Counted from the stretch's first letter, positions 1-14,065 are shown. The stretch is 64,000 nt of DNA from Alcanivorax sp. (GCA_017794945.1 CP051239.1:2036692-2100691), one strand, 5' to 3'. Notes: generated from the letters alone by a model not told the origin. A program made the numbers and translations.

Positions 1-1
1 G

Positions 2-136
2 GTGGTATCGCCGACAGCGGTGATCGCCCTGTTTATCTACTCCCTGTGGTCGGTGCTGGCGGCGGACGGCGGCAGCGCCGAGGCCGGTGGCGACCCGGTG
101 GAACAAACCGCCCCCGCTGACCAGGAGGCACGCTGA
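2..136 (+). CDS. C-terminal end of a membrane protein (partial, 5' end outside window)
   Basis: An open frame enters from the left edge and ends at TGA 134-136. The 44 visible residues hold one hydrophobic stretch (VIALFIYSLWSVLAA), followed by a short polar, acidic tail. This looks like the last transmembrane helix and cytoplasmic tail of a transporter. A neurotransmitter:sodium symporter is one possibility, but too little is visible to assign a family. The stop overlaps the rnfH start (TGATG), so the two are probably translationally coupled. In Pseudomonas the gene at this place is ratA, which has no such helix, so local order differs here. Confidence 0.6.
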   Translation: MVSPTAVIALFIYSLWSVLAADGGSAEAGGDPVEQTAPADQEAR

Positions 137-453
137 TGGCCGCGGATCGTCTGCATGTGGAGGTGGTCTACGCGCTGCCCGAGAAGCAGCGTTTGATCGC
201 GCTGGATGTGCCTGCCGGGACCACCATGTTGGAGGCGGCCCGTGAGTCGGGGATCGCCGAGCATTTCGAGGGGCTGGATCTGGAACGGGCCGCCATGGGC
301 GTGTTCGGCAAGGCCGAGCCGGCGCCGGCGAAGCGGGTGCTGGCCGAAGGCGAGCGTGTGGAAATCTATCGGCCGCTGAGGATCGATCCCAAGGCGGCGC
401 GCAAGGCCCGCGCGCAGCGGGCCGGCAAGGACGGTGATCAGGAAGCGCGTTAA
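136..453 (+). CDS. rnfH: RnfH family ubiquitin-fold protein
   Basis: A 105-residue protein with the RnfH/UPF0125 pattern: HVEVVYALPEKQRLIALDVP near the N terminus, a central GI(A)EHFEGLDL segment, and the GERVEIYRPLRIDPKAARKARA signature near residues 75-95. The C terminus is basic. RnfH is a beta-grasp (ubiquitin-like) protein whose exact role is unsettled; it is named from its linkage to rnf electron-transport genes in some bacteria. Here it sits beside bamE, as in Pseudomonas and Escherichia. Its stop codon (451-453) overlaps the convergent bamE stop, so the two genes meet tail to tail without a terminator. Confidence 0.93.
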   Translation: MAADRLHVEVVYALPEKQRLIALDVPAGTTMLEAARESGIAEHFEGLDLERAAMGVFGKAEPAPAKRVLAEGERVEIYRPLRIDPKAARKARAQRAGKDGDQEAR

Positions 454-941
454 GAGCGCGGGATCGGCACCGAGGTGGCGTCCGGGGTGGTCTGGGTGCC
501 CGGGTCCGGGGCCGGATCGTTGAGCGGCTCCGGGTCGACCACATTGTCTTCCTTGCGGTCGCGGGCGCGCTGTTCCAGCTCCCGGTCGCGGCGGCCGGAG
601 GTGCGCTCGCGTACGTTCTCCACCGGCTCGCCATCGTAGTGGCTGTACACGCCGCCTTCGAAGAACACCACGATCTGCTGCTCCACGGTTTCCGCGTTAC
701 CGGTCTGGTAATGCAGCAAATAGAACCAGGTGTCCGGCGTGAACGGGTCGGTCAGCGTCGGCGGACCGAGCACGAAGCGCACCTGCTCCGGCGTCATTCC
801 CGGCTGCAGGTCGGCGAGCATCTCCCCGGTAACCACGTTACCCTGAGGAATATCGATACGATATACGCCCGGGAAGCGCAGGGAACTGCAACCGGCCAGC
901 AGGACGGTCAAGAACAGCGATAGTGCAATGAACCTTGGCAT
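450..941 (-). CDS. bamE: Outer-membrane assembly lipoprotein BamE (SmpA/OmlA)
   Basis: Small lipoprotein subunit of the BAM complex, which inserts beta-barrel proteins into the outer membrane. From the ATG at 941 it has 163 residues. A signal peptide ends in the lipobox LAGC (acylated Cys about residue 18), followed by the family motif YRIDIPQGN and the PGMTPEQVRFVLGPP helix-turn segment. The last 50 residues are an Arg/Asp/Pro-rich tail longer than in E. coli (113 residues). An in-frame TTG at 989 would add 16 residues before the signal peptide and lies upstream of the likely transcription start, so I prefer 941. It diverges from fur, as in Pseudomonas. Confidence 0.93.
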   Translation of the reverse strand: MPRFIALSLFLTVLLAGCSSLRFPGVYRIDIPQGNVVTGEMLADLQPGMTPEQVRFVLGPPTLTDPFTPDTWFYLLHYQTGNAETVEQQIVVFFEGGVYSHYDGEPVENVRERTSGRRDRELEQRARDRKEDNVVDPEPLNDPAPDPGTQTTPDATSVPIPRS

Positions 942-962
942 GGTGTTTCGACTTGGCATAAT
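935..962 (+). promoter_or_regulatory. Sigma-70 promoter for fur
   Basis: The -35 TTGGCA (935-940) and -10 CATAAT (957-962) are separated by 16 bp and point toward fur. The promoter lies partly inside the first codons of bamE on the other strand, so the two divergent promoters are interleaved over about 65 bp. I do not see a convincing 19-bp Fur box. Confidence 0.6.
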
Positions 963-971
963 GTTCGGGCG

Positions 972-999
972 ATAATACAGACTTGGCAACAGGGGACAA
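972..999 (-). promoter_or_regulatory. Sigma-70 promoter for bamE
   Basis: On the minus strand, -35 TTGTCC (994-999) and -10 TATTAT (972-977) are separated by 16 bp. Transcription would start near 965, giving a short leader of about 25 nt to the ATG at 941. Seen by eye only. Confidence 0.6.
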
Positions 1000-1050
1000 G
1001 GTTCCCGAGAGAACCGTGCATCCCCAACGGCGGCATACGGAGCAAAGACA

Positions 1051-1461
1051 TTGGATAATCAGGATCTTAGAAAAGCGGGTCTGAAGGTGACCTTGCCGCG
1101 GATGAAAATTCTGCAGCAGTTGGAGTCCTCCGAAGAACGCCATCTCAGCGCCGAGGACATCTACAAGGCTTTAATGGATACCGGCGAGGACGTGGGCCTG
1201 GCCACCGTATACCGGGTGCTGACCCAGTTCGAGCAGGCCGGTATCGTGCTGCGCCACAATTTCGAGGGCGGCTCCGCCGTGTTCGAACTGGCCGACGAGG
1301 AGCACCACGATCATATGGTGTGCATGGAAACCGGCGAAGTGGTGGAGTTCATGGACGAGGAGATCGAGAACCGCCAGCACATGATCGCCGAGAAGCACGG
1401 CTACGAGATCGTCGATCACTCTCTGGTTCTCTACGTCAAACCGAAGGCCAAAAAGCGCTAA
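1051..1461 (+). CDS. fur: Ferric uptake regulator Fur
   Basis: A 136-residue iron-responsive repressor. The N-terminal winged helix (KAGLKVTLPRMKILQQLE, then LATVYRVLTQFEQAGIV) is followed by the metal-binding dimerisation domain with the HHDHMVC segment near residues 86-92. The usual second structural Cys of CxxC is absent (CMETGEV), as I recall for the Pseudomonas protein. Translation appears to start at TTG 1051: the frame reads MDNQDLRKAGLKVT, as in relatives, and ACGGAG lies 8 nt upstream. It is transcribed away from bamE and ends in its own terminator, converging on recN. Confidence 0.96.
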   Translation: MDNQDLRKAGLKVTLPRMKILQQLESSEERHLSAEDIYKALMDTGEDVGLATVYRVLTQFEQAGIVLRHNFEGGSAVFELADEEHHDHMVCMETGEVVEFMDEEIENRQHMIAEKHGYEIVDHSLVLYVKPKAKKR

Positions 1462-1463
1462 CG

Positions 1464-1482
1464 GGCGCGCCGGCGCCTTTTT
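1464..1482 (+). terminator. Intrinsic terminator of fur
   Basis: GGCGC-GCCG-GCGCC (1464-1477) is followed directly by TTTTT (1478-1482), three bases after the fur stop and just before the convergent recN stop. Confidence 0.75.
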
Positions 1483-3153
1483 CTAGGCCACCCGCTGACC
1501 CTTGTCCAGCATCTCGCGGGCATGGGTGAGGGTGGACTCGGTAATCTCCACGCCGCCCAGCATGCGGGCTACTTCCTCCACCCTGGCCCCGGTATCCAGG
1601 TTCTGGATGCGGGTATGGGTGGTGTCCTTCCCCTGAATCTTGTGCACTTGCCAGTGCTGGTGCCCTTGCGCGGCGACCTGCGGCTGGTGAGTGATGCACA
1701 GCACCTGGGCGTGCTCCCCCAGTTCGCGCAGCAGGCGGCCGACGATCTCCGCCACGCCCCCGCCGACGCCCACGTCCACCTCGTCGAAGACCAGGCTGGG
1801 CACGGTCAGATTCCGCGCGCAGATCACCTGAATCGCCAGGCTCACCCGGGACAATTCGCCGCCGGAGGCCACCTTGGCCAGGGCCCGTAGCGGCTGACCC
1901 GGGTTGGCGGAAAAGCGGAATTCCACCTCTTCCAGGCCGTCCGGTCCGGGTTTGCTCTCTTCCAGTACGGTCTCCAGACGCGCCGCCTTCATGCCCAGCG
2001 CCTTGAGCTGCTTCTGTATTTGCTGGGTCAGGCGGGTCCCGGCCTCCCGACGGCGCCGGCCCAGGGCGCGGGCGCTTTCCATATAGGCTTCGCGGGCCGC
2101 CTGCTCGGCGCCGGCGAGCGCTTCCAGGTGCTCGTCGAAATGCTCCAGGGTGTTGGCTTCCTCGGCCAGCTTGCGGTGGTGTTCGATCAGTTCCTCGGGG
2201 CGCAGGCGGTGTTTGCGCGCCAGGGTATAGGTCTGGTCCAGCCGTTCTTCCACCTGGCTCAGGCGCTGCGGATCCAGGTCCAGCTTTTCCAGATAGTGGC
2301 GCAGATCATCGGCGGCGGCTTCCACCTGCAGGCGGGCGGATTCCACCGTGTCGTACACCGTGGCCAGAGCGTCGTCGCTGCGGCGCGCCTCCTCCACCCA
2401 GTGGCTGACCTGGCCGAGCTGGTCGTTGCAGGTGCCTTCGTCGCCATCGTAGAGCGCGGTGACCGCCTGCTGACAGAGCCGTATCAGCGCTTCCGCGTTG
2501 CCCAGGCGCTGCTGCTCCTGTTCCAGTTCCGGCAGCTCCCCTTCGGTGAGCGCCAGGGCGTCCAGCTCCTCGAGCTGAAAGCGCAGCAGTTCTTGCCGCT
2601 CGGTTTGCTCGCGGGCGCTGGCCAGGGCCTCATCGTGGGCGCGGCGGGCCTTTTGCCAGGCGCGCCAATGGTCGCGTACCTGCTCCGCCCGGGCGCCGGC
2701 CTCGGCGAAGTTGTCCAGCAATTGTCGGTGGGTCTCCTTGCGCAGCAGGGCCTGGTGCTCATGCTGGCTGTGGATGCTGATCAGCATCTCGCCAAGCTCG
2801 CGGACCTCGGTGAGCGGCGTCGGGGTGCCGTTCACGTAGGCGCGCGAGCGGCCGTCGGCGCGTACCGTGCGGCGCAACAGACATTCGTTGCCGTTGTCCA
2901 GTTCCCGCTCACCGAGCCAGGCCCGCGCCGCCGGGTTGTCGGCCACATCGAAGGTGGTCAGCACTTCCGCCCGGTCACAGCCGGGGCGGACCACGGCGCT
3001 GTCGGCCCGTTCACCCAGGGTCAACGACAGAGCGTCGATGATCACTGACTTGCCGGCGCCGGTCTCGCCGCTGATCACGGTCAGACCGCCCTCGGGCTCC
3101 AGCTCAAGCTGGTCGACGGTGGCGAAGTGGCGAACACTGAGGTGCGTGAACAT
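1483..3153 (-). CDS. recN: DNA repair protein RecN
   Basis: SMC-like ATPase of recombinational double-strand break repair, 556 residues (E. coli 553). Walker A is GETGAGKS at residues 29-36. A long coiled-coil middle follows, then the ABC signature ASGGELSRVSLAI and Walker B LVFDEVDVGVGGG in the C-terminal quarter, so both ATPase halves are complete. ATG is at 3153 with AAGGA about 8 nt upstream. In E. coli recN is among the most strongly SOS-induced genes. Here a LexA-like box overlaps the ribosome binding site, which supports damage induction. Confidence 0.97.
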   Translation of the reverse strand: MFTHLSVRHFATVDQLELEPEGGLTVISGETGAGKSVIIDALSLTLGERADSAVVRPGCDRAEVLTTFDVADNPAARAWLGERELDNGNECLLRRTVRADGRSRAYVNGTPTPLTEVRELGEMLISIHSQHEHQALLRKETHRQLLDNFAEAGARAEQVRDHWRAWQKARRAHDEALASAREQTERQELLRFQLEELDALALTEGELPELEQEQQRLGNAEALIRLCQQAVTALYDGDEGTCNDQLGQVSHWVEEARRSDDALATVYDTVESARLQVEAAADDLRHYLEKLDLDPQRLSQVEERLDQTYTLARKHRLRPEELIEHHRKLAEEANTLEHFDEHLEALAGAEQAAREAYMESARALGRRRREAGTRLTQQIQKQLKALGMKAARLETVLEESKPGPDGLEEVEFRFSANPGQPLRALAKVASGGELSRVSLAIQVICARNLTVPSLVFDEVDVGVGGGVAEIVGRLLRELGEHAQVLCITHQPQVAAQGHQHWQVHKIQGKDTTHTRIQNLDTGARVEEVARMLGGVEITESTLTHAREMLDKGQRVA

Positions 3154-3154
3154 G

Positions 3155-3174
3155 GACTGTCCTTTTGGCCAGTA
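3155..3174. promoter_or_regulatory. Candidate LexA (SOS) box of recN
   Basis: The near-palindrome GACTGTCCTTTTGGCCAGTA has the CTG-N10-CAG spacing of gammaproteobacterial LexA sites, with half-sites ACTGT and CCAGTA. It starts 2 bp from the recN start codon and follows the likely -10. Confidence 0.65.
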
Positions 3175-3182
3175 GTGGGTCG

Positions 3183-3212
3183 ATATTAGGCGATTCCGGC
3201 GGCCAGTGTAAG
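3183..3212 (-). promoter_or_regulatory. Possible sigma-70 promoter of recN
   Basis: On the minus strand, CTTACA (3207-3212) and TAATAT (3183-3188) are separated by 18 bp. Each hexamer matches consensus at 4 of 6 positions. The start of transcription would fall beside the LexA-like box. Confidence 0.4.
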
Positions 3213-3297
3213 CCCTGTTGGTGGACGACGGCGCGCCGGTGTGCCGAGAATGCCGCTTCCGTGGTTATACTGAGGGTTCATCACGGGTAATAGAAGT

Positions 3298-4347
3298 ATG
3301 GCCAAGTTGGAATTGAACGAACGCAAACAAAGATTGCTGATGGCGCTGGTGGAGCGCCACATCCGCCACGGTCAGCCGGTGGGCTCCAAGACCCTGGCCA
3401 CGGGCAGCGGTCTGGCGGTCAGCCCGGCCACCATCCGTAATCTGATGGCGGAGTTGGAAGACATGGGGTTGCTGGCCAGCCCTCATACCTCCGCCGGCCG
3501 GGTCCCCACCGAGCGTGGCTACCGGCTTTACGTGGACACCCTGTTGGCGTCCAGCACCATGGAGCGCCCGGATAATGCCCGCCTGCGCGACGAGCTTCGC
3601 CAGATGCTGGCGCCGGACCAGTCGCCCGAGGCGCTGGTGTCGCAGGCGTCGCGAAGCCTGGCGGAATTGACCCGCATGGCCGGCCTCGTGGCGGTGCCGC
3701 GCCGGGACGTGACCACCCTGCGGCAGGTGGAGTTTCTACCCCTTTCGGGGCAGCGGGTGCTGGTGGTGCTGGTGGTCAACCGCTCCGAGGTGCAGAACCG
3801 TATCATCCAGACCAGCCGGGACTATAACGAGGTGGAGCTGCGCCAGGCCGCCAACTACATCAACAAAACCTACGCCGGCTGCGACCTGGATAATATCTGC
3901 GAGGGGTTGCTGAGCACCATGGACGCGGATCGTGCGCAGATGGACGTGCTCATGCAGGCCACCATGGACATTGCCGGCAAGGCGCTGCGTCAGGACCGCA
4001 AGGACTCCGATTACGTGGTGTCCGGGGAGTCCAATCTGCTGGAAGGTGGGCAGATGGACAGCATCGAGAAGGTTCGCGATCTGTTCGACGCCTTCAACCG
4101 CAAACGCGACATTCTGCACTTGCTGGAGCGGAGCATGAAAGCGGACGGCGTGCAGATATTCATCGGCCGCGAGTCCGGCTACCAGCCGTTCGAGGAATAT
4201 TCCCTGGTGTCCGCCCCCTACAAGGTCGACAACGGCCCCGTGGGCGTCCTGGCGGTGGTCGGGCCCACCCGCATGGACTACGAGAAGGTCATCCCCACCG
4301 TGGACATCACCGCCCGCATCCTCTCCGCCGCGCTCACCCAACTTTAA
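3298..4347 (+). CDS. hrcA: Heat-inducible transcription repressor HrcA
   Basis: A 349-residue repressor that classically binds CIRCE operators and is helped by GroEL. The N-terminal winged helix contains GQPVGSKTLATGSGLAVSPATIRNLMAELED (about residues 23-53, helix-turn-helix) and the wing motif LASPHTSAGRVPTERGYRLYVD. The GAF-like and C-terminal domains include IQTSRDYNEVELRQAANYIN and VSAPYKVDNGPVGVLAVVGPTRMDYEKVIP. It lies directly upstream of grpE-dnaK-dnaJ. No CIRCE element (TTAGCACTC-N9-GAGTGCTAA) is visible near this cluster, so its targets are probably elsewhere, for example groESL. A -10-like TATACT lies at 3266-3271. Confidence 0.95.
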   Translation: MAKLELNERKQRLLMALVERHIRHGQPVGSKTLATGSGLAVSPATIRNLMAELEDMGLLASPHTSAGRVPTERGYRLYVDTLLASSTMERPDNARLRDELRQMLAPDQSPEALVSQASRSLAELTRMAGLVAVPRRDVTTLRQVEFLPLSGQRVLVVLVVNRSEVQNRIIQTSRDYNEVELRQAANYINKTYAGCDLDNICEGLLSTMDADRAQMDVLMQATMDIAGKALRQDRKDSDYVVSGESNLLEGGQMDSIEKVRDLFDAFNRKRDILHLLERSMKADGVQIFIGRESGYQPFEEYSLVSAPYKVDNGPVGVLAVVGPTRMDYEKVIPTVDITARILSAALTQL

Positions 4348-4358
4348 AAGCAGTTAAG

Positions 4359-4508
4359 AGTTAACAGTGAACAGTTAATAGCGAAAGCCCCGTGTGGCGC
4401 CGGCTCCGGGGCCTGTCGGAGGGCGGAGTGCCCTCGGTCAGCCAGCGCGGGCAAGGCCTCCACGAGGCACCGCGCTCGCCCGCGCACTATTCACTATTCA
4501 CTGTTAAC
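4359..4508. repeat. Structured intergenic element with terminal inverted repeats
   Basis: A 150-bp block between hrcA and grpE. The left arm reads GTTAACAGTGAACAGTTAATAG. The right arm, reverse-complemented, starts GTTAACAGTGAATAGTGAA, so about 12-17 bp match. Each arm is itself built of GTTAAC/AGTGAA units. The interior holds two strong hairpins: GCCCCG...CGGGGC near 4387-4412, and GCGCGGGC...GCCCGCGC near 4445-4486. It resembles a small non-coding palindromic repeat (MITE- or REP-like). Only one copy is present in this window. Confidence 0.5.
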
Positions 4509-4531
4509 TGTTCCCTGCCTCCCCTTCCTCC

Positions 4532-4559
4532 CTTGAATCCCGCCTCACCGTTCCCATAT
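4532..4559 (+). promoter_or_regulatory. Sigma-32 heat-shock promoter of grpE
   Basis: CTTGAA (4532-4537), a 15-bp spacer, then CCCATAT (4553-4559), 41 bp upstream of the grpE start codon. This matches the RpoH consensus CTTGAA-N13..17-CCCATnT very closely. Confidence 0.75.
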
Positions 4560-4600
4560 CTTTGCCCGCTTTCCCAGAATTCGGGACGTGTGGAGTGGAT

Positions 4601-5227
4601 ATGAGCGAACAGGACAAGCAAAAGCAGAACGAACAACAAACCCCGGCGGAGGACGAACAAGGCTTCTCCGACACCGATGCGGTGACCGGCGAGGTGGAGA
4701 CCGCGGCAGCGGATGCGCCCGCGACGCGGGAAGAGTCGCCAGAGGAGGGGCCCTCAGTGGAAGAGGAGTTGGTCCAAACCAAGGAACGGCTCGCCAAGGT
4801 GGAGAAGGCCCTGGCCGAGGCCGATATCCGGGCCCAGGCCGAGATGCAGAACGTGCGCCGCCGCGCCGAGCGGGATGTGGAAAGCGCCCATAAGTTCGCG
4901 CTCGAGAAGTTCGCCGGTGACATTCTTACCGTGGCGGACAGTCTGGAGCGGGGTCTGGCGACGCTGGATCCGGAAGACGAGGCGCTCAAACCGGCCCGCG
5001 AAGGTCTGGAGCTCACCCTGAAAGTGCTGCTCGATGTGTTCGCCAAGTACAACCTGGAGCAGATCGACCCGCAGGGAGAGCCGTTCAATCCGGAGCACCA
5101 TGAAGCCATGACCATGATTCCGGCCCCCGATGTGGAGCCCAACTCCGTGGTCGAGGTGCTGGAAAAAGGCTACCAACTCAACGGCCGTCTGATCCGTCCG
5201 GCCCGGGTGGTGGTCAGCAAGGCCTGA
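4601..5227 (+). CDS. grpE: Nucleotide exchange factor GrpE
   Basis: A 208-residue cochaperone that releases ADP from DnaK. The acidic, Glu/Gln-rich N terminus leads into a long helix ([42 protein letters not shown]). The beta domain ends with the family signature [37 protein letters not shown] and a C-terminal [19 protein letters not shown] 4601 is chosen over an in-frame start at 4562 because homologues begin MSEQ and GGAGTGG precedes it. It follows a sigma-32 promoter and precedes dnaK. Confidence 0.97.
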   Translation: MSEQDKQKQNEQQTPAEDEQGFSDTDAVTGEVETAAADAPATREESPEEGPSVEEELVQTKERLAKVEKALAEADIRAQAEMQNVRRRAERDVESAHKFALEKFAGDILTVADSLERGLATLDPEDEALKPAREGLELTLKVLLDVFAKYNLEQIDPQGEPFNPEHHEAMTMIPAPDVEPNSVVEVLEKGYQLNGRLIRPARVVVSKA

Positions 5228-5245
5228 GAGCGCCTGCCAAGGGCT

Positions 5246-5273
5246 CTTGAAAAGAACACGCCAGCCGCCATAT
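5246..5273 (+). promoter_or_regulatory. Sigma-32 heat-shock promoter of dnaK
   Basis: CTTGAA (5246-5251), 15-bp spacer, then GCCATAT (5267-5273), about 77 bp upstream of the dnaK ATG. The spacing is identical to the grpE promoter, so dnaKJ can be induced independently of grpE. Confidence 0.7.
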
Positions 5274-5349
5274 AGCTGGCAAGTTAAACAGTTTCAGCCG
5301 TTCGGGCGGTCATCCGAGGCCCGGACCGTGTGAAGGAGAAGGAATCGTT

Positions 5350-7272
<1,923 letters not shown>

Positions 7273-7305
7273 TCGTCGGGCCTGTGTCTGACGTGAAGCC
7301 AGCAA

Positions 7306-7331
7306 CGCCGGGCCTTGGGGCCCGGCGTCTT
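7306..7331 (+). terminator. Strong hairpin between dnaK and dnaJ
   Basis: CGCCGGGCC-TTGG-GGCCCGGCG (perfect 9-bp stem, 7306-7327) followed by only TCTT. It probably acts as a partial terminator or a 3'-stabilising hairpin that lowers dnaJ expression relative to dnaK. Confidence 0.55.
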
Positions 7332-7368
7332 AGCTTAAAAAGTCGACGTTGAATAAAGCGGACCCATT

Positions 7369-8496
7369 ATGTCCAAGCGTGATTATTACGAGGTGCTGGG
7401 TGCCTCCAAGGACGCCAGCCAGCAGGATCTGAAAAAAGCCTACCGCCGCCTGGCGATGAAATACCACCCGGACCGCAACCCGGATGACCAGGAAGCGGTG
7501 GCCAAGTTCAAGGAGGCCAAAGAGGCCTACGAAGTGCTCTCCGACGAGCAGAAGCGGGCCGCCTACGACCAGTTCGGCCATGCCGGTGTCAACGGCCAGG
7601 CCGGTGGCGGCGCCGGGGCCGGTGGTTTCGGCGGTGGCGGCTTCGGCGATATTTTCGGCGACATCTTCGGCGATATTTTCGGCGGCGGTGGGGGCCGTCG
7701 CGGTCCGGCCCGGGGCGCGGATCTGCGCTACACCCTGGAACTGAGCCTGGAGCAGGCGGTACACGGCTGCGAAGAGAAGATTCGCGTGCCCAGCTGGGAC
7801 CCCTGTGAGGTGTGTGACGGCTCGGGCGCCAAGGCCGGCGAGCAGCCGGTGACCTGCCCGACCTGCGCGGGCATGGGTCAGGTGCGCATGCAACAGGGCT
7901 TCTTCACGGTCCAGCAGGCCTGCCCCACCTGTCATGGCGAAGGCCGCGTGATCGAAAACCCCTGTGACCACTGTGGCGGCCAGGGCCGGGTGCAGAGCAC
8001 CAAGACCCTGTCGGTGAAAATTCCCGCCGGTGTCGATACCGGCGACCGCATTCGCCTGGCCGGCAAGGGCGAGGCGGGCATGCAGGGCGCGCCGCCCGGT
8101 GACTTGTACGTGCAGGTGGCGGTCCGGCCGCACAGCATTTTCACCCGCGAGGGTGAAAACCTGCATGTGGAGGTGCCGGTGAGCTTCGTCGACGCGAGCC
8201 TGGGCGGCGAGCTGGAAGTGCCGACCCTCAACGGCCAGGTGAAGTTGAAGGTGCCGGCGGAGACCCAGACCGGCAAGCTGTTCCGCTTGCGCGGCAAGGG
8301 CGTCACCCCGGTACGTGGTGGGCCGCCTGGCGATCTGCTGTGTAAGGTGGTGGTGGAGACACCGGTCAAACTTTCCAGTGAGCAGAAGGATCTGCTGCGC
8401 CAGTTCCAGGACTCCATGGACAAGGGCGGCGAACGGCACAATCCCCGCCGCACCAGCTGGTTCGAGGGCGTGAAGCGCTTCTTTGAAGGGCTTTAA
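7369..8496 (+). CDS. dnaJ: Co-chaperone DnaJ (Hsp40)
   Basis: A 375-residue class I J-protein. The J domain starts [15 protein letters not shown] and carries the HPD tripeptide ([13 protein letters not shown]). The Gly/Phe-rich linker (about residues 75-110) contains a triplicated [11 protein letters not shown] motif. Four CxxCxGxG zinc repeats lie at about 147-210 ([32 protein letters not shown]), followed by the two beta domains. It stimulates DnaK ATPase and delivers substrates. It lies 96 bp after dnaK with a hairpin between them. Confidence 0.98.
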   Translation: MSKRDYYEVLGASKDASQQDLKKAYRRLAMKYHPDRNPDDQEAVAKFKEAKEAYEVLSDEQKRAAYDQFGHAGVNGQAGGGAGAGGFGGGGFGDIFGDIFGDIFGGGGGRRGPARGADLRYTLELSLEQAVHGCEEKIRVPSWDPCEVCDGSGAKAGEQPVTCPTCAGMGQVRMQQGFFTVQQACPTCHGEGRVIENPCDHCGGQGRVQSTKTLSVKIPAGVDTGDRIRLAGKGEAGMQGAPPGDLYVQVAVRPHSIFTREGENLHVEVPVSFVDASLGGELEVPTLNGQVKLKVPAETQTGKLFRLRGKGVTPVRGGPPGDLLCKVVVETPVKLSSEQKDLLRQFQDSMDKGGERHNPRRTSWFEGVKRFFEGL

Positions 8497-8511
8497 GGCG
8501 CTACCTTGTGA

Positions 8512-9399
<888 letters not shown>

Positions 9400-9411
9400 G
9401 GCAGTCTCGGC

Positions 9412-9440
9412 GTGACAGCGTGCCGTGAACGTCCTAAAAT
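9412..9440 (+). promoter_or_regulatory. Sigma-70 promoter of carAB
   Basis: The -35 GTGACA (9412-9417) and -10 TAAAAT (9435-9440) have an ideal 17-bp spacer, each 5 of 6 to consensus. It lies just after dapB and would give a leader of about 160 nt before carA. Confidence 0.75.
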
Positions 9441-9495
9441 ACGGCCCTGCCCAAGATGGGCGAGCGGGTGGCCGAGTGAAGATGTGTATTTCCTG

Positions 9496-9529
9496 AAAAG
9501 CGAGGTGGAGCAATCCATCTCGCTTTTTT
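9496..9529 (+). terminator. Intrinsic terminator in the carA leader (attenuator candidate)
   Basis: AAAAGCGAGGTGGA-GCAA-TCCATCTCGCTTTT forms a 14-bp stem (one G.U) with a GNRA-type loop, and six T residues end it at 9529. It lies between the carAB promoter and the carA start, so it can act only on carAB transcription. Just before it is a tiny reading frame of four codons (ATG TGT ATT TCC TGA, 9483-9497). Confidence 0.8.
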
Positions 9530-9608
9530 GCGAACCCTGCCAAGCGGTTGCGGTAATGCACGGCCCCCGCCACCGATCTCCCAAGTCCCTATCCGCCAGG
9601 AGGTTGCG

Positions 9609-10745
9609 TTGACGGTACCCGCCATACTAGCTCTGGAAGATGGAAGCCTCTTTCGGGGTGTCGCCATTGGCGCCACGGGTGAAACCGTGGGTGAAGTGGT
9701 GTTCAACACCGCCATGACCGGCTATCAGGAAATTCTCACCGATCCGTCTTATGCCAAGCAGATCGTGACCCTGACCTATCCACACATCGGCAATACCGGG
9801 GTGAACCCGGAGGACGATGAATCCGACCGCGTCTGGGCCGCCGGCCTGGTGATACGTGATCTCACTCTCACCGTGAGCAACTGGCGCGCCCAGGAGACCC
9901 TGCCTGAGTATCTCAAGGCCCGGGGCATCGTCGCCATCGCCGACATCGACACACGCCGGCTGACGCGTATTCTACGCGACAAAGGCGCCCAGAACGGCTG
10001 CATTCTCGCCGGCGACGACGTGGATGAAGCCCGCGCGCTGGCCGCCGCCCGCGGCTTCCCCGGCCTCAAAGGCATGGACCTGGCCAAGGAAGTCAGCGTG
10101 AAAGCCCCGTACCAGTGGCAGGAGGGCACCTGGGACCGGGTCGAAGGACACCGTGAACAGAGTGACGCCCGCTTCCATGTGGTGGCCTACGATTACGGCT
10201 GCAAGCGCAATATTCTGCGCATGCTGGCGGATCGTCATTGCAGGCTCACCGTGGTGCCGGCGCAGACGCCCGCCGCCGAGGTGCTGGCGATGAAGCCCGA
10301 CGGTGTGTTCCTGGCCAACGGCCCCGGGGATCCGGAGCCCTGCGATTACGCGATCACCGCGATCCGCGAAATCCTGGACACCGGGCTGCCGGTGTTCGGC
10401 ATCTGCCTGGGGCATCAGCTGCTCGGCCTGGCCAGCGGCGCGCGCACCCTGAAGATGAAGCACGGCCACCACGGCGCCAACCATCCGGTTAAGAACCTGG
10501 AAGACGGCACCGTGATGATCACCAGCCAGAACCACGGCTTCGCGGTGGACGAAAGCACGCTGCCCGACAACGTGAAGACCACCCATGTGTCGTTGTTCGA
10601 CGGCTCCCTGCAGGGTATTCATCGTACCGATGTGCCGGCATTCAGCTTCCAGGGCCACCCGGAAGCGAGCCCGGGGCCGCACGACTGCGCGCCGTTGTTC
10701 GATCATTTCATCGAACTGATGGAAGCCCGCGCCAACGCCGGCTGA
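9609..10745 (+). CDS. carA: Carbamoyl-phosphate synthase small subunit CarA
   Basis: Glutaminase subunit that feeds ammonia to CarB for arginine and pyrimidine synthesis, 378 residues (E. coli 382). The N-terminal domain begins [19 protein letters not shown] and contains [19 protein letters not shown] sequence. The class I amidotransferase domain has the nucleophile motif [13 protein letters not shown] and the His/Glu pair in [12 protein letters not shown] place the start at TTG 9609, which has a perfect AGGAGG six bases upstream (9598-9603); no ATG fits the family N terminus. Expression probably passes through the leader terminator at 9496-9529. Confidence 0.96.
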   Translation: MTVPAILALEDGSLFRGVAIGATGETVGEVVFNTAMTGYQEILTDPSYAKQIVTLTYPHIGNTGVNPEDDESDRVWAAGLVIRDLTLTVSNWRAQETLPEYLKARGIVAIADIDTRRLTRILRDKGAQNGCILAGDDVDEARALAAARGFPGLKGMDLAKEVSVKAPYQWQEGTWDRVEGHREQSDARFHVVAYDYGCKRNILRMLADRHCRLTVVPAQTPAAEVLAMKPDGVFLANGPGDPEPCDYAITAIREILDTGLPVFGICLGHQLLGLASGARTLKMKHGHHGANHPVKNLEDGTVMITSQNHGFAVDESTLPDNVKTTHVSLFDGSLQGIHRTDVPAFSFQGHPEASPGPHDCAPLFDHFIELMEARANAG

Positions 10746-10837
10746 TAACAGGAAACACGGGCGGCGCGGCCGCCCGAAGCGTCCGGCCCTGACGTCGGAC
10801 CCAAGCGAAACGCTCGAATCTGGACGGTTACTCAGAC

Positions 10838-14056
<3,219 letters not shown>

Positions 14057-14065
14057 CCGTAAGTC

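Noticed and set aside
3154..3297. CIRCE operator for HrcA
   Set aside because: No TTAGCACTC/GAGTGCTAA-type repeat in the hrcA, grpE, dnaK or dnaJ upstream regions.
4392..4604. 70-codon frame in the hrcA-grpE spacer
   Set aside because: It runs through the palindromic repeat element, has no ribosome site or recognisable product, and ends at the grpE start.
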